From: Bufo bufo
Lineage: Eukaryota; Chordata; Amphibia; Anura; Bufonidae
Assembly (NCBI RefSeq): GCF_905171765.1
Contig: NC_053392.1
Span: forward strand, 402,739,399 to 402,803,398
Direction of reading: 5' to 3'
DNA length: 64,000 bases
Positions within the stretch are counted from its first letter, which is position 1, and the number at the start of each line of letters is the position of its first letter. Made by a program: the position numbers and the translations under genes. Under the pieces are notes generated by a model, which saw only the letters and a program-made list of their open reading frames with translations, did no database searches and was not told where the DNA came from. Below are positions 1 through 10,942 of the stretch, in pieces.

Positions 1-308
1 AGAACCTCCTCATCCACTCAAAGACAGCATATCGCTTTATCCTTTCCCGCAAACCTCTCACATTTAACGAGACAAACCTAATCATCTAGCAGAGGGGGGA
101 GAAAAAAAGGAGAAAAGAAAGAAAAAGAAAGGAGAGAGAAAAAAAAAAGAAAGAAAAAAAAAGAAAAGGACCCCTCTCTCTCCCTTCTCCAAAATACCCC
201 CATCCCCCCACCCCCCTTCCGAATAGCTCCCCCGCCGCTAGTCAGCAGACAAGGCAGCTCCATTACTCAGCATAGCGGCTCTCCAACCTCCCCCGTACCC
301 TGACCCCC
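1..308 (-). other. L1-like element: region between ORF1 and ORF2
   Basis: This stretch lies downstream of the minus-strand L1 ORF1. It holds a long polypyrimidine/polypurine tract (about 90-260) and no convincing reading frame; the small minus-strand frame here is low-complexity Phe/Ser/Gly. ORF2 (endonuclease-RT) would be expected beyond the left edge of the window, which is an inference. Confidence 0.5.
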
Positions 309-1118
309 TCAGCTGTCCATCCTATCTAACCATTCATTTGCATCCGTTGGCGTCTGAAAAAATTCAACTTTTCCTTTATATTCCACTCTTAACTTTGCAG
401 GAAAAAGTAAACTGTACTTCAACCCTACTTCCCTTAATCTCTTTTTTACGCTTATAAACTCATTCCTGCGTGCATTAGTGTCTGCCGAGTAGTCTGGAAA
501 TAATCTTATCTTTACCCCTTGTATCTGATATTTGTCAGAGACTCTAGCATCTGCTAGTATTGCGTCCCGATCCTTAGATAGTAAACATTTCACCAACAAA
601 TGTCTAGGATAATCCCCTGGGACCCTCTTTTTCGCGGGAACCCTATGTGCTCTTTCAATGGAAAACATGCGAGAGAGAAAGCCCTCCCTACAGTTTTCTT
701 TTATCCATCGCTCCATATAATCTATACTATTGTTCCCTTCCTCCCGTTCTGGAATCCCTACGCATCGTATATTTGTCCTCCTCGATCTATCCTCTTGATA
801 TATTATTTTTTGTTCCATCTTAGTGTTTATCTCTTTCAAACATACCACCTGTTTCTCTAATTTCTCTACCGAGTACTCCAAAGCGGGAATCCTTTTCTCC
901 ATCTCATGTAGTCGCTCTCTTATTTTCTCCATATCACCTCGAATTATACTGACATCAGTTTGTACTGCCCCAATCTGTGTCACTATACTCCCCATTATAT
1001 TTTCCGTCCTGGAGACGGTCTGAAATATATCCTTCATCATTTTTGCGTCCATCTCTGGAGCTAGCTCAGGGGTTCCTGCTCCCCCCGTAGTACCCACATT
1101 CCCATTCTCCTGTGTCAT
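309..1118 (-). CDS. L1-like LINE ORF1 protein (RNA-binding chaperone)
   Basis: This intact 269-codon frame starts at an ATG complementary to 1116-1118. The first 40 residues are Gly/Thr-rich and acidic. Residues about 40-110 form a heptad-like coiled coil (IRGDMEKIRERLHEMEKRI). Residues about 112-190 look like the L1 RRM, with SRRTNIRCVGIPE followed by the FSIERAHRVP motif. A basic C-terminal domain with the ARRNEF motif and ends about residue 269. ORF1p of this family trimerises and coats L1 RNA in the cytoplasmic RNP needed for retrotransposition; this is family knowledge. Its length is slightly under that of mammalian ORF1p. No stop or frameshift is visible, so the copy is fairly young. 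The matching ORF2 is outside the window. Confidence 0.85.
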   Translation of the reverse strand: MTQENGNVGTTGGAGTPELAPEMDAKMMKDIFQTVSRTENIMGSIVTQIGAVQTDVSIIRGDMEKIRERLHEMEKRIPALEYSVEKLEKQVVCLKEINTKMEQKIIYQEDRSRRTNIRCVGIPEREEGNNSIDYMERWIKENCREGFLSRMFSIERAHRVPAKKRVPGDYPRHLLVKCLLSKDRDAILADARVSDKYQIQGVKIRLFPDYSADTNARRNEFISVKKRLREVGLKYSLLFPAKLRVEYKGKVEFFQTPTDANEWLDRMDS

Positions 1119-2575
1119 GGTATGTACTTCTATATTTATCCTTTTTTATTTCTGTGAAGGAGTAGAGACTGGGGAATTGAGGGTCAGGTATTTATTTAGA
1201 TTGTGCTGTTTTTGCCCGTTCTCTAAGCCTGTTATTGATCTCCTACTACTGGCGCTGGTAGGAGCGCATTGTTCATCTTTTTTCTTTGGGGGCATCTTGA
1301 ATATTATTTTTCTTTTTTTTTTGTAATTTTCTTTTTCTCCTCTCCCGCTCTCCTCTCTCCCTCCTCCCCTACTCTTCCCCTCCCCTTCTCACAACTATTG
1401 CGACTATTCTCCCAGCACTTCTCTCTAATTTACAGATTCTTTTTTCACCAGCATAAGAACTCTATTTAAAATAGTACAAGTAACTAATCAATGTTAATAC
1501 ATTATCGAGAGATAGTCCAACCAACCAACACAGACGGCTTAGTTCCAAAAAAAAAAAAGAAGAAAAAAAATCAGAGGAGCTTGCTTGGAACAACAAAGTA
1601 TTAGTGAACAGGGGGGAAGAAAACAGGAAAAGAGAGTCCAGTTAGGGGGTTGTTATTGTTGTTACAATTCCTGCAGTCCATAGGTAGTGGATTAAGACCT
1701 GTCCGGAATCGTTTTCTTGATATTAGTTGAAGAGGATAAAAAAGAGGAGATCACAAATCCACAATACTATGACAACACAGCAGGTGCGGGAGCGAATTAA
1801 TATATAGGGAGTTAGTCCTTGGTTAATCCAGACAGTTAGGAGGAGGTTAGGAGGAATTAGATCACAAAAGGACTTCCAAAGGGGACTTATGGCCGAGACC
1901 CAAAAACATAATATAAAGGCGATTGTATTGTGTCACAGTCCACCTGTTGTATCAAAAGAAATGTTTCATCGCCAACAACATATCTTCACTCCTTACTCCT
2001 ATTTTTCCATCCACTCTCGCCTGCTTTGCTTTACACGGGGAATATTGTTGTAGGTTCCTCACGTAGTACAGAATGTCCCGCTGCCTCTAATGTCCGCTCT
2101 CCAACCCCACTCCTTCACAACATCTGCGGTAATAACGTGGCAGTAACGAGGCTTCTGTACTGTGAGATAGACCGTTTTCTCAACTAAGCACACCACACAC
2201 TAGCGATGTGCCTACCACGGTATACCTGCAGCGATCGATAATCAATAACACTTAATCGCAAGCTAGGCCTCACAAAAAAAAAAAAAAAAACACTGAGGAA
2301 ACTGCCTCCAGACTCAGCTTCAGCTTCTACAGATACCGGGCCCCAGACAGCGCTCATACAGCAGCCCACATCACACTGAGCAATAGCCGCGCTCCAGCTC
2401 TCCTCTGGTCAAGGGCTCTCACCACCCCAGTGTCAGCATCCTCGGCGTCCTCAGCTGGCCATACTCCTCCGTGATACACGCGGCATCCTCCTACAAGCGG
2501 CAGACGGCAGCAGCACATGAGCGGGCTGGCAGGGCAGAGGGGAGGGAGGGTGGAGCCTTGCGTCCTACGTCAGAC
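1119..2575 (-). other. Probable L1 5' leader
   Basis: About 1.45 kb upstream of the minus-strand L1 ORF1 has no coding frame. It includes pyrimidine-rich runs (1310-1400) and an A-run (2275-2290). The segment 2400-2575 is GC- and CpG-richer than its surroundings, as expected for an L1 promoter end. The exact 5' end of the element cannot be fixed by eye. About 95 bp of AT-rich sequence without features follow before the DIRS element. Confidence 0.45.
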
Positions 2576-2672
2576 GCTCACATGTTATTTTAAATGATTT
2601 ACAGACATGCAGCAGTAATATTGTTTTCATGTTCACATGAAATAAATATATCATTGGCAAAGGACATTCCCT

Positions 2673-2865
2673 TACGTCCTAACCAGCAGCACAAGGGGGG
2701 AGTTCTCCCCTGTGAAACTAGTAGGACAGGTGGAATTTTTGATGACAATAAATTTCCTACCAAGCACTAATTAAATAATTAGTAGAAACCCACCCCTATA
2801 AATGGCAGACTGCCCATAATCCAGTGCTTTTTTTCTCTGTCCCTGTGGACAGTAGGACGGGTCAG
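2673..2865 (+). repeat. DIRS left inverted terminal repeat
   Basis: It begins near ttacgtcctaaccagcagc and is the reverse complement, with scattered differences, of about 18596-18770. Shared blocks include the ctaattaaataattag palindrome and the segment gggcagactgcccat-like near 2805. The outermost 30 bp are also complementary to 18484-18512. Confidence 0.9.
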
Positions 2866-3341
2866 GCTGCGGCCTGTTACCTTAAAAAATGTGTTTTTCT
2901 ATATAGATATTTCCTACCACATTATCTGTGTTTGTTCTAGCTCCTGGGCCAGAGTCGTCCTCTCTAACTCCCGGTCCCTTCAGCCTCTGTGTCGCTGGGA
3001 GGTAGCGGCAGTTCAGGCTGGTGGGCGGTGCCTATCGCGGCACTCTGTCCTGCCTGCGAGGCCAGCGTGGACCGCCGGCGTCCCATCTCTGCTCCTGCTG
3101 CGCGGCGCTGTACGGCCTGACAGGAAGTGCGTCATCGACGACTTCCGGTTCTCGCGCCGATTATTTGTTTACAAACGGTGATGTATAACTGTAGTGTGAG
3201 CCCCGGGGGCTACAGGGTTTTAATGTAGATTTAATATATGTGTGTTTCAAACTAATATTCCTGAGCATTCAGGGAAAGATTGAGCTTTGAGGCGGGGCTA
3301 TCGGGGGGGCCGAGCTAAGGCAGAGGTGGAGCTTGTCCACC

Positions 3342-3348
3342 TATATAA
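3342..3348 (+). promoter_or_regulatory. TATA-like box upstream of DIRS gag
   Basis: The heptamer tatataa lies about 100 bp before the gag ATG in a GC-rich leader (3250-3446). Its position suits a promoter for the gag transcript. This is inferred from sequence only. Confidence 0.4.
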
Positions 3349-3446
3349 GCCCACAACAAGAGGAGTACTTCCGCTTTCTGAGCAGAGAGCTAAACGCTAC
3401 ATTTCTGTGGCTGCTACTACTAAAACTGCTAAAGTTTCCTTTCTAG

Positions 3447-4642
3447 ATGGCGTCTCCCAACGGTGATCAGCGCGGGAAAGCCTCCCACAAGCAGAGACAT
3501 CTAGTCTGCGTTTCTTGCGAGATGCCAATGCCGGACTCCTATGAGTTTAACAGGTGTCCGTTATGTCGTCCTCCTCTGTCGCAACCCACTGTAAGTGACA
3601 TGTTTGGGTGGATGAAGGACTTTATGGGAAATTCCATTTCCGAAATTAAGAACGCCCTCGCATCCAAAAGAGCAAGAGTGTCTTCTCCAGGTCCGATGCC
3701 TATGCTGGAGGACGCTATCTCCGTGGACGACCATTCTTCCTCTTCCTCGGACGATGAAGACTCACTGTTCCTGTTTCCAGCCGAAAAGACCCAAAGGCTT
3801 TTACGCTCCATCCGGTCAAGGGATCGCGATGTTGAGCAAGGGGAAGCTCCACCGTCAACCTCTAGGGGCTTGAGAACCTTCAAAGTGGACGAAAACCTTA
3901 AGCGATTCATGCTTACCGAATGGAAGCATCCGGAAAAGGGTCCAGTCCTCAACAAGAGGTTTAAACTAATGTTCCCCCTCCAAGAGTCAGAGTCTGACCT
4001 TTGGGTACTGCCTCCGAAGGTCGATATGGCGATATCCAAATTGTCCAAAAGGACCCTAGTCCCGTCACATAACGGTAGTAATTTCCAGGACCCGTTAGAT
4101 TGGAGGGTTAATGCACCGTAAGGCGCAATTACTCCGCTGCAGCAGTTTCCGCATCAGTAACTGTTGCCTCGTCTGAGACCGCGGACTTTGTACGTTCCCG
4201 CATCCTAAGAATTCAGGCTGACCTGGAGGCCGGAGTGGCCAGAACGGACATTCTGGATCAATTTAAGACCCTCCTGTTATGAGCAGATTTTCTATGCGAT
4301 GCCTCTGCGCAGCATTTAAAGCTGGCTGCGAAAAGTATGGCGCTTTCTTCGGCCAGCCGTAGACCCCTCTGGTTGCGACCTTGGGTCGCTGATAACACCT
4401 CTAAGTTTAATTTATGCGGCCTGCCATATGAGACAGGAAGGCTATTTGGTTCTGAGCTGGACAAGCTCATGGAGAGCTTGGCAGACAAAAAAGGGAAAAA
4501 TCTCCCTCAACAGTCCTTTCGCGGTTGCAGCAGGTCCAGAAACACAAGACCCCAGGACCTCTCTAGATCCCAAAGACGTCAGGGGTCCTCCAGACGCGGA
4601 CGTGGTCGTGATCGGGGCAGAGATCGCAAGGCGGACCTATGA
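3447..4642 (+). pseudogene. DIRS ORF1 (gag-like), frameshifted
   Basis: The ATG at 3447 has a good context (agATGgcg). The frame runs 224 codons to a stop at 4121. It then continues one frame over from about 4122, passes an in-frame TGA near 4279, and ends at 4642 with an Arg/Ser/Gly-rich basic tail. Near the N-terminus (residues about 20-40) there are paired cysteines, CVSCEMP and CPLCRP, suggesting a small zinc-binding motif. An acidic serine run (DDHSSSSSDDEDS) follows. The region 4150-4500 has the helical, charged composition seen in DIRS gag proteins, which package the RNA. Its C-terminus overlaps the start of the pol frame, as in other DIRS elements. At least one frameshift and one stop disable it. 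Confidence 0.8.
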
Positions 4643-6572
4643 ATCTCCCGCTTACCTTCCCCCTTCCCCTCCAGACCCTCCGTCCAATGCACAACTTCCA
4701 AGTGTTCCTCCGGTCAGAGGTCGTTTAAGTTTTTTTCAGCAGGCCTGGCTGGAAGAAATTCCGGATCAGTGGGTCCTAAATATAATTTTGTCCGGCTACA
4801 CGATAGACTTCGTGTCTCCCCCTCAGGAGAAATTTGTGTTAACCCGGCCTCTACCCCAAATCAAACAAAAGACGCAGTCCTCCTTTACCTTCACAAAAAT
4901 ACCCTAGAGGAGGTTCCCTCCCACGAACGAGGGCGAGGGGTGTATTCCCCCATATTTCTAGTCCCAAAGCCTTCCGGAGACTGGCGCATGATAATAGATC
5001 TGCGCTACCTAAATCGCTTCATAAGGCAGAAGCGCTTCAGAATGGAGACCATCCTCTCCTTAATCAATATTCTAAATCCCGGAGACCTCATGGTCACCAT
5101 AGATCTAAAGGATGCTTATCTTCATGTCCCTATTCATCCAACTCACCGAAAGTTCCTAAGAGTTGCGGTCTCCATAAAGGGTGTGGTAAAGCATTACCAG
5201 TTTGCTGTTCTACCCTTTGGCATCTTTTCCGCTCCCCACACCTTTACCAAGGTTGTGGCTCCGGTTGTTGCCAAGCTCAGGTTTCAAGGACTAGAAATCG
5301 TGCCATATCTAGATGACTGGCTCTTAAAAGCCGCATCTCTAGACGTTCTTCAAACCCATCTTCATCTGGCTCTTCAGAATTTCCAGCGGTTAGGCTGGTT
5401 GATAAATTGGGAAAAGTCCCAGATCCTGCCTTCCACTTCCAGGGTATTCCTGGGGTTTATAGTGGATTCTCAAAGAATGACACTCTCTCTCTCCCCAGAA
5501 AGGAAAGATTGAGTCATAAGAGCCGCTCAGTTTCTCATGGCACCTCGTCGAGTGGCCATCAGAACATTTATGAAGATGTTGGGCCACATGTCAGCATCTG
5601 CAGAAGCAGTTCCTTGGGCCCTTTGGCACCTCCGTCCACTTCAAGAAGAAGTGTTAGCAGTCTGGAACCACAACCCCATAGGGTTGGACAAGACTCACTC
5701 TGTCTGTAAAATTCCGTTCCTCACTGAAATGGTGGAGGAACCTATCAGATGGGAGGTCCTTGATTCAACCTCGTTGGATCACATTGACCACAGACGCCTC
5801 CCTTCTAGGTTGGGGAGCCCATCTGGAAGACAGTCTAGTACAGGGTATCTGGACTCCACAGGAGAGGCTTCTCTCGTCCAATATGATAGAACTAAGAGCC
5901 GTACGTCTAGCTCTTTATTATTTTGCTCCTTTCATCCGCGGAAAGGCGGTGAGAGGCCATTCGGACAGCACGACTGTGGTCGCTTACATCAACAGAGAGG
6001 GAGGTACGAGATCTCAACCTCTTCTCCAGGAAGTTGGTCTAATTCTTTCTTGGGCAGAGCTCAATCTATCCCACCTTTCCGCTGTTCACATCAGGGGAGA
6101 TCTCAACATAGTTGCTGATCGACTCAGTCATGGTCTACCAGTTCCAGGCGAATGGTCACTGAACAGAGACATCTTCTCCCAGATCACTCTACGTTGGGGC
6201 ACTCCAGAGATCGACTTGATGGCGACCCGTTTGAACGCGAAGTTGGACAAGTTCTGCTCCCTTTACAAGGAGGACAACCCTCTGGCGATAGACACTCTGT
6301 CCATTCCATGGAGGTTCAGGCTGGCATACATATTCCCTCCACTTTCCATGATACCAAGGGTATTGACGAAAATCAAACAAGATCAGACCCCGGTCATTGC
6401 AATAATACCGTTTTGGCCGAAAAGGTCTTGGTTCACCCAGCTCATGAAGATGAGTAAGGGCACATATTGGACACTTCCCCTAATGCAGGACCTAGTGTAT
6501 CAGGACACAGGTCCCTGCCTAGATCTGAGGAAACTCAATCTGACAGCCTGGAGATTGACATGTCCCTACTAG
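4428..6572 (+). pseudogene. DIRS pol: reverse transcriptase, RNase H, methyltransferase-like domain
   Basis: RT lies at about 4690-5510. It contains the VYSPIFLVPKPSGDWRMI block, IDLKDAYLHVPIHP (first catalytic Asp), the QFAVLPFGIFSAP block and the catalytic VPYLDDWLL motif near 5300-5330. RNase H spans about 5770-6130, with TTDASLLGWGAH, IELRAVRLAL, GHSDSTTVVAYIN and RGDLNIVADRLS supplying the acidic residues. From about 6190 to 6460 comes the segment with PEIDLMATRLN, IPWRF and FPPLSMIP that DIRS elements carry as an N6-adenine-methyltransferase-like domain. Damage: a frameshift near 4900, an in-frame TGA at 5510-5512 and a frameshift near 5745. The stop at 6572 lies inside the start of the recombinase frame, an overlap typical of the family. 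Confidence 0.9.
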
Positions 6573-6961
6573 AAGCTAGAGGGCTTTCTGCGGAGGTCTT
6601 GAGAACTATTTCACACTCCCGTGCAGAGTCTACAAACAAGGCATACTCAAGAATTCACAAGATTTTTCTTCAGTGGTGTGCTGTTAAAGAGGTAGTACCC
6701 TCAGATCCTCCTCTTTCAGCTATTTTACAATTCCTGCAGGACGGCCTGGACAAGGGTCTAAGCCCGTCTACTCTCAGAGTCCACACCAGTGCTCTCTCTG
6801 CCTCTCTAGGTAGACCATTATCTCAAGACCCCTTACTCAGGAGGTTCCTCAAGGGAGCCGAAAGATTAAAACCTAGAATCCTGAGACCTATCCCTGAATG
6901 GGATTTATCTATTGTTCTAAAGGGGTTATCCTCTCCGCCCTTTGAACCCCTAGAGAATGTA
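6467..6961 (+). pseudogene. DIRS tyrosine recombinase, N-terminal half
   Basis: This frame overlaps the end of pol. It contains the SAM-like DNA-binding half of a tyrosine recombinase: SRAESTNKAYSRIHKIFLQW is the core-binding block, followed by a helical segment (LSAILQFLQDGLDKGLSPST). It reads normally to the sequence ctagagaatgta, where the Penelope-like insertion begins and adds a stop within two codons. The rest of the gene is at 17780-18403 in the same phase. Recombinases of this type join the circular DNA intermediate into the genome. Confidence 0.92.
6948..6961 (+). repeat. 14-bp target-site duplication, left copy
   Basis: The sequence ccctagagaatgta ends exactly where DIRS recombinase coding stops. 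The identical 14-mer is at 17766-17779, where coding resumes. This brackets the PLE composite. Confidence 0.93.
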
Positions 6962-8200
6962 TAACTGTCAATGTAGGATTGGCACACTCAAAACATGCGG
7001 AGCCCCACGGAGTTGAAACAATTTATTATAACTACGTTTGATAAAATATGATAAAATACAATAAAATACATAAAATAAATTAAACAATGGTAGTAGTTTT
7101 GTAATATTCGAATCAACTTATTGCAGACAAAGTATCCTGGATGTTCTCAATAGTGGATGGGTCTGCAATGACACACAATAGATGCTTAACTGCAGATCCT
7201 AACAACAGGGTGTTGTCTTGCAAATAAAACGCACTGTAGGTCACTACAGTCCATATGTATACAAGTCACAAAATATTCAGAAGGACTGTTTGAATTCCAG
7301 GAGGTTGCATCAAACTCCGGATATATTCATATGCAAGAAAAACGCACTGAGAGACTCTACATGCAGAAAAGCGCATACAGTGATTTCCTATGCAGGCACT
7401 ATATTCCTATCTCTGTATATCTACAGTTTCTGCAATCCATGCATTCCAAGGTTGTTATAGGAGTTTTTCATAAGAATTTTCTGCATGCATTTATATTTGT
7501 ATTTTTCTCAAGAATTCTATTCAAGAGGATCCTCAAAGAAGTTATTCCACACAAAGTCCCGATTGCAATATTCACATATGAACGTTATATTGTTGTTTCG
7601 TTATAAATGTAAGTTTGTAACGATAACCCACACTTGTGGGCTTACCTGGCCTTTTTATTCAGCTGGTTTTTTCTGGGTGATTGTCGCTTCCGACTTTAGG
7701 CCGGCGTCCCGGTCTTTGCTGTGTCAGCGGCTTAGTATTCCCCAGTGATGACTTTCAGCTGGTTGCAGGCAGGTTAATATAGAGCGTCTTGTTTGAATCC
7801 TCGATATCCTCTGGTTTTTAACAGTGCACTGTTATTTCGGGGTTCAAATCCTTCAGGGGTGAAACTCTCGCCAGACGCGTTTCGGGGACACTCTCCCCTT
7901 CCTCAGTGGCATCACCCCTATGAGTGAATGGTGAGTTTTTATATCCCTCACGGTCTTGCGTGGAAAAGGATCATGGGAAAAGAAAGGGATCATGGGAAAA
8001 TGGTATTCTGGAAAAGAAGGAGTATGGATTCTCCCAATATAAGTCTTCCCCTACCATATTTCTTTTTCAATCTTTTTCAATCTTGTTCATCCATGATCAT
8101 TCAAGGATTGATAAATGATATGATTTTCTTAATTTTCAAAATATTTTTATGCATGCGTTTTTTGTATGCGTTTTTGCATGCGTGTTTTTTTTTTGCATGT
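6962..8200 (-). repeat. PLE-1 pseudo-LTR, copy A1 (3' side)
   Basis: This sequence begins with taactgtcaatgtaggattgg and is nearly identical to A2 (12026-12545) and to the inverse of A3 (16458-17690). It contains a hammerhead ribozyme on the minus strand and ends in a run of gcatgcgtttttt-like steps. Small frames inside it repeat in all copies but have no recognisable product. Confidence 0.85.
7855..7919 (-). ncRNA. Hammerhead ribozyme in PLE pseudo-LTR (intact core)
   Basis: Read on the minus strand, the core CUGAGGA (7906-7900) is followed by a GGGG/CCCC stem II with loop, then GAAAC (7883-7879), a minimal stem III, and GUC (7876-7874) as the expected cleavage triplet. Stem I closes exactly: GCCA (7910-7907) pairs with UGGC (7873-7870), and the outer arm aggggtga pairs with ttcacccct. 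One extra A sits between the core and stem II. Self-cleaving hammerheads of this minimal type are known in PLE pseudo-LTRs and are thought to process the element RNA. Confidence 0.8.
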
Positions 8201-8668
8201 TTTTTTTTTTTTTATATTTGTTTACATTCTTTACTCCTGAATCTGCTGTAAACCATATTTTCTCAGAATAACATTCATAGATAGTTCAAAGTTCATAAGT
8301 CATACGATATTGTTGCTTTTCATACATGCGGTTTTTGGTTGCGGTTATTGTGCGTTTTTTTTAGGATTGCGTTTTTTCACCATTTGTTGCATTTTTTTAA
8401 CCATTTGTTGCGTTTTTTGAAAATTTGTTGTGTTTTTACTTCGAAATGTACTATACCCCATGTTGCATTAAAATAACATTGATATTTAAAATTGTAGGGC
8501 AATTTTAGCAGCTTAAAAATGACCTCAAATTGGGTCGGATGGCGATACATCCGACACGTTCAGGGAAGAGTTAGGGGGCGCACGCCTGTGGCCCAGAGAG
8601 AGTCACAGTGCTGATAAACAGCCAAACATGCGACTCTCTGTGGACTCACGGGCGGGCGACCCTCCGTC
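8201..8668 (-). other. PLE-1 3' untranslated region
   Basis: T-rich sequence with many tgcgttttt-like steps lies between the PLE-1 stop and its pseudo-LTR. No reading frame or structured RNA is recognised. Confidence 0.5.
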
Positions 8669-10942
8669 TTATAAAAAGCCAAATATTTCAAGCTCTGAGT
8701 TTAGTCCCCTTGGCATCATGCTCCCAAAGTCGTATATACGTCTCGATTCCGCTCTCGACATTTTCTCTATGTGATTGCCCCCCCTCCAGTGTGTGTCTAT
8801 CTTCTCCAGCGCCATAAATGTCAGGCCTGTACAGCTTTTGTTATGTGTCTCTTTAAAGTGTTTAGATAGTGGATTATTTTCGCATTCTTTTGTGATATTG
8901 TTGAGATGTTCCGATACTCTCACTTTCAGCTGTCTTTTAGTGCGGCCAATATACTGTTTAGGACAAGGGCACTGGATTAGGTAGACCACACTGGAGGAAT
9001 TGCATGTCAGAGGTTGTTTCACTGTCATCGAGAAGGCATTTTGGGTTGAGGAAATTTCTGTCATTTTTTTGGGAAATTTAGTTTTCCTACATCCTATGCA
9101 TGTTCCACATCTAAAGAAACCTTTAGCATTAAGCCAGCCTGATGTGTTTGTTTTCTTCTTTTTGTCCTTTATTGAGGGGGCTATTTGTATACCCAAGTTA
9201 GGAGCTTTAGTATAGGTAATGAGTGGTTGAGCTGGTAAAATAGGGCCAATTATTTTATCATATAGCACATGGTGCCAATGTTTGATCAGTTGTGAGATTT
9301 GTTTCGATTGAGCATTGTAAGGCAGGATTATTCTGAACTCAGAACTTTTATCAAAGTTCTGTGGGGATTTGGTCTCAAAGAAGGACTCTCTGTTCAGCTG
9401 TCTTACCTTTCCCAAAGCTTCTTCAAGTATTTTAGCCGGGTAATTCCTTTCTCTAAACTGCAAATTCATTGTTATGGCTTCTTCCTCAAAAATTTTATTT
9501 TCAGTACAGTTACGTCTAATGCGGCGGAACTGCCCGAGGGGGACATTTGTGAGCCATCTTGGCAAATGGCAGCTAGAGAAAAGAATAAACCCATTTTTAG
9601 ATGTTGGTTTGTGATAAGTGTTACACAGGTATTTATTGTCTTTTTTTGTTATTTGTATGTCTAGGAAGTCTACCTTTTTCTTTGTTCATGCCTGCCGTAA
9701 AACGTAAGTTGTATATATTCTTATTTAAGTCTTGCATAAACTGTTGTAGTCCATCCTCACCATTTCTCCAAATGAAAACGACATCGTCGATGTAGCGCCG
9801 CCATAGGACCAGGTCGCCCCCAAACTTGGGGTCTATAAACTCATGTTCCCACTGGGCCAAAAATAAATTAGCGTAGCTGGGGGCGAACCTGGTACCCATG
9901 GCGGTGCCCCTCAACTGTAAATAATATTCATCGTTGAAGAAAAAATAATTATGGTGAAGGATATGATCCACACCCTCTATTATAAAATCTATCTGTTCCC
10001 GCTGCATAGTCCCATTGGAATTCAGTTGTTCCTTTAGGGCCAAAACCCCCTGTGTATGGTCTATTATCGTGTAGAGGGACTGTATGTCCAGTGTGTTAAT
10101 AATCCACTCCGGTTGGACATCCAGTCCCTCCAATATCCCAATAATTTGGGTTGTGTCCTTGATATAGGACTTGGTAGTTTTTACCAATGGCTGCAGCAGG
10201 ATGTCGATATATTGCGATAGATTCGCTGTTAAGGACCCTATCCCTGATATAATTGGGCGCCCCGGAGGGTTTTCAATATCCTTATGGATCTTCGGCAGGC
10301 AGTAGAAAATTGGAAGTCTACCTAATGTTCCCGTAATGTAATTATATTCCTGTGCAGTCAGAATGTTTTGTTGAAAACCTTTATCACAATAATTGGTCAA
10401 AACCAACTTGAATTCGCTTGTTGGATCCTTCTTTATTTTTTTATAAGTGGATTGGTCAGACAGCTGAAACAGGCATTCTTAATTATATTTGTCTTTACCC
10501 CAAATAACAATAGCGCCCCCCTTATCGGCCGGGCGAATTACAATGTTCTGTTCTTCCTGCAATTCTCTTATGGCCTTAATCTCGGCGTTGGTTAGATTGT
10601 TCCTATCAGATCTTTTTGGTTTGATCTTGTTCAGACCTATTTCAATGTTTTTTTGAAAGGCAGATATCTCTGGACTGATCTCTGCTCTCGGAAACTTTTT
10701 TGATTTGATCTTTAAATGAGTGTGTGTGAAGGGATCTACCTTCTCCGTGTCTGTGCTAATTGGATTCTTCAAAAAATATTTTTTCAAACACAATTTCCGG
10801 ATAAATTTTTGAATACCTATGTAGGTATCAAATTTGTTTAGTTTTTTTGTGGGGGCAAATTTTAATCCCTTATTTAATAAGGTGATTTGTGCAGGTGTGA
10901 GAATTATTTGACTCAGATTAACAATATTACTCTGGTCTGTAT
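8669..10942 (-). pseudogene. PLE-1 reverse transcriptase with GIY-YIG endonuclease
   Basis: From 10942 downward the frame reads LTPAQITLLNKGLKFAP, then IRPADKGGAIVIW, the PLE thumb/finger start. An in-frame TAA (10479-10481) interrupts it, and it resumes with RPIISGIGSLTANLSQYID. RT core motifs are LDIQSLYTIIDHTQG, RGTAMGTRFAPSYANLF and the catalytic RRYIDDVVFIW (about 9780-9810). A one-base frameshift near 9670 leads into the C-terminal part. There FFRCGTCIGC is a small cysteine motif, and VVYLIQCPCPKQYIGRTKRQ is the GIY-YIG nuclease signature, ending near 8669. PLEs use this RT for target-primed reverse transcription. One stop and one frameshift make this copy inactive. Confidence 0.9.

Noticed and set aside
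309..1118. Plus-strand frames at 600-1023
   Set aside because: Shadows of L1 ORF1, which has coiled-coil and RRM motifs on the minus strand.
7218..7748. Small ORFs repeated at 12285-12580 and 16909-17439
   Set aside because: They recur because the pseudo-LTR is repeated; the peptides have no known domain, and the region carries the ribozyme instead.
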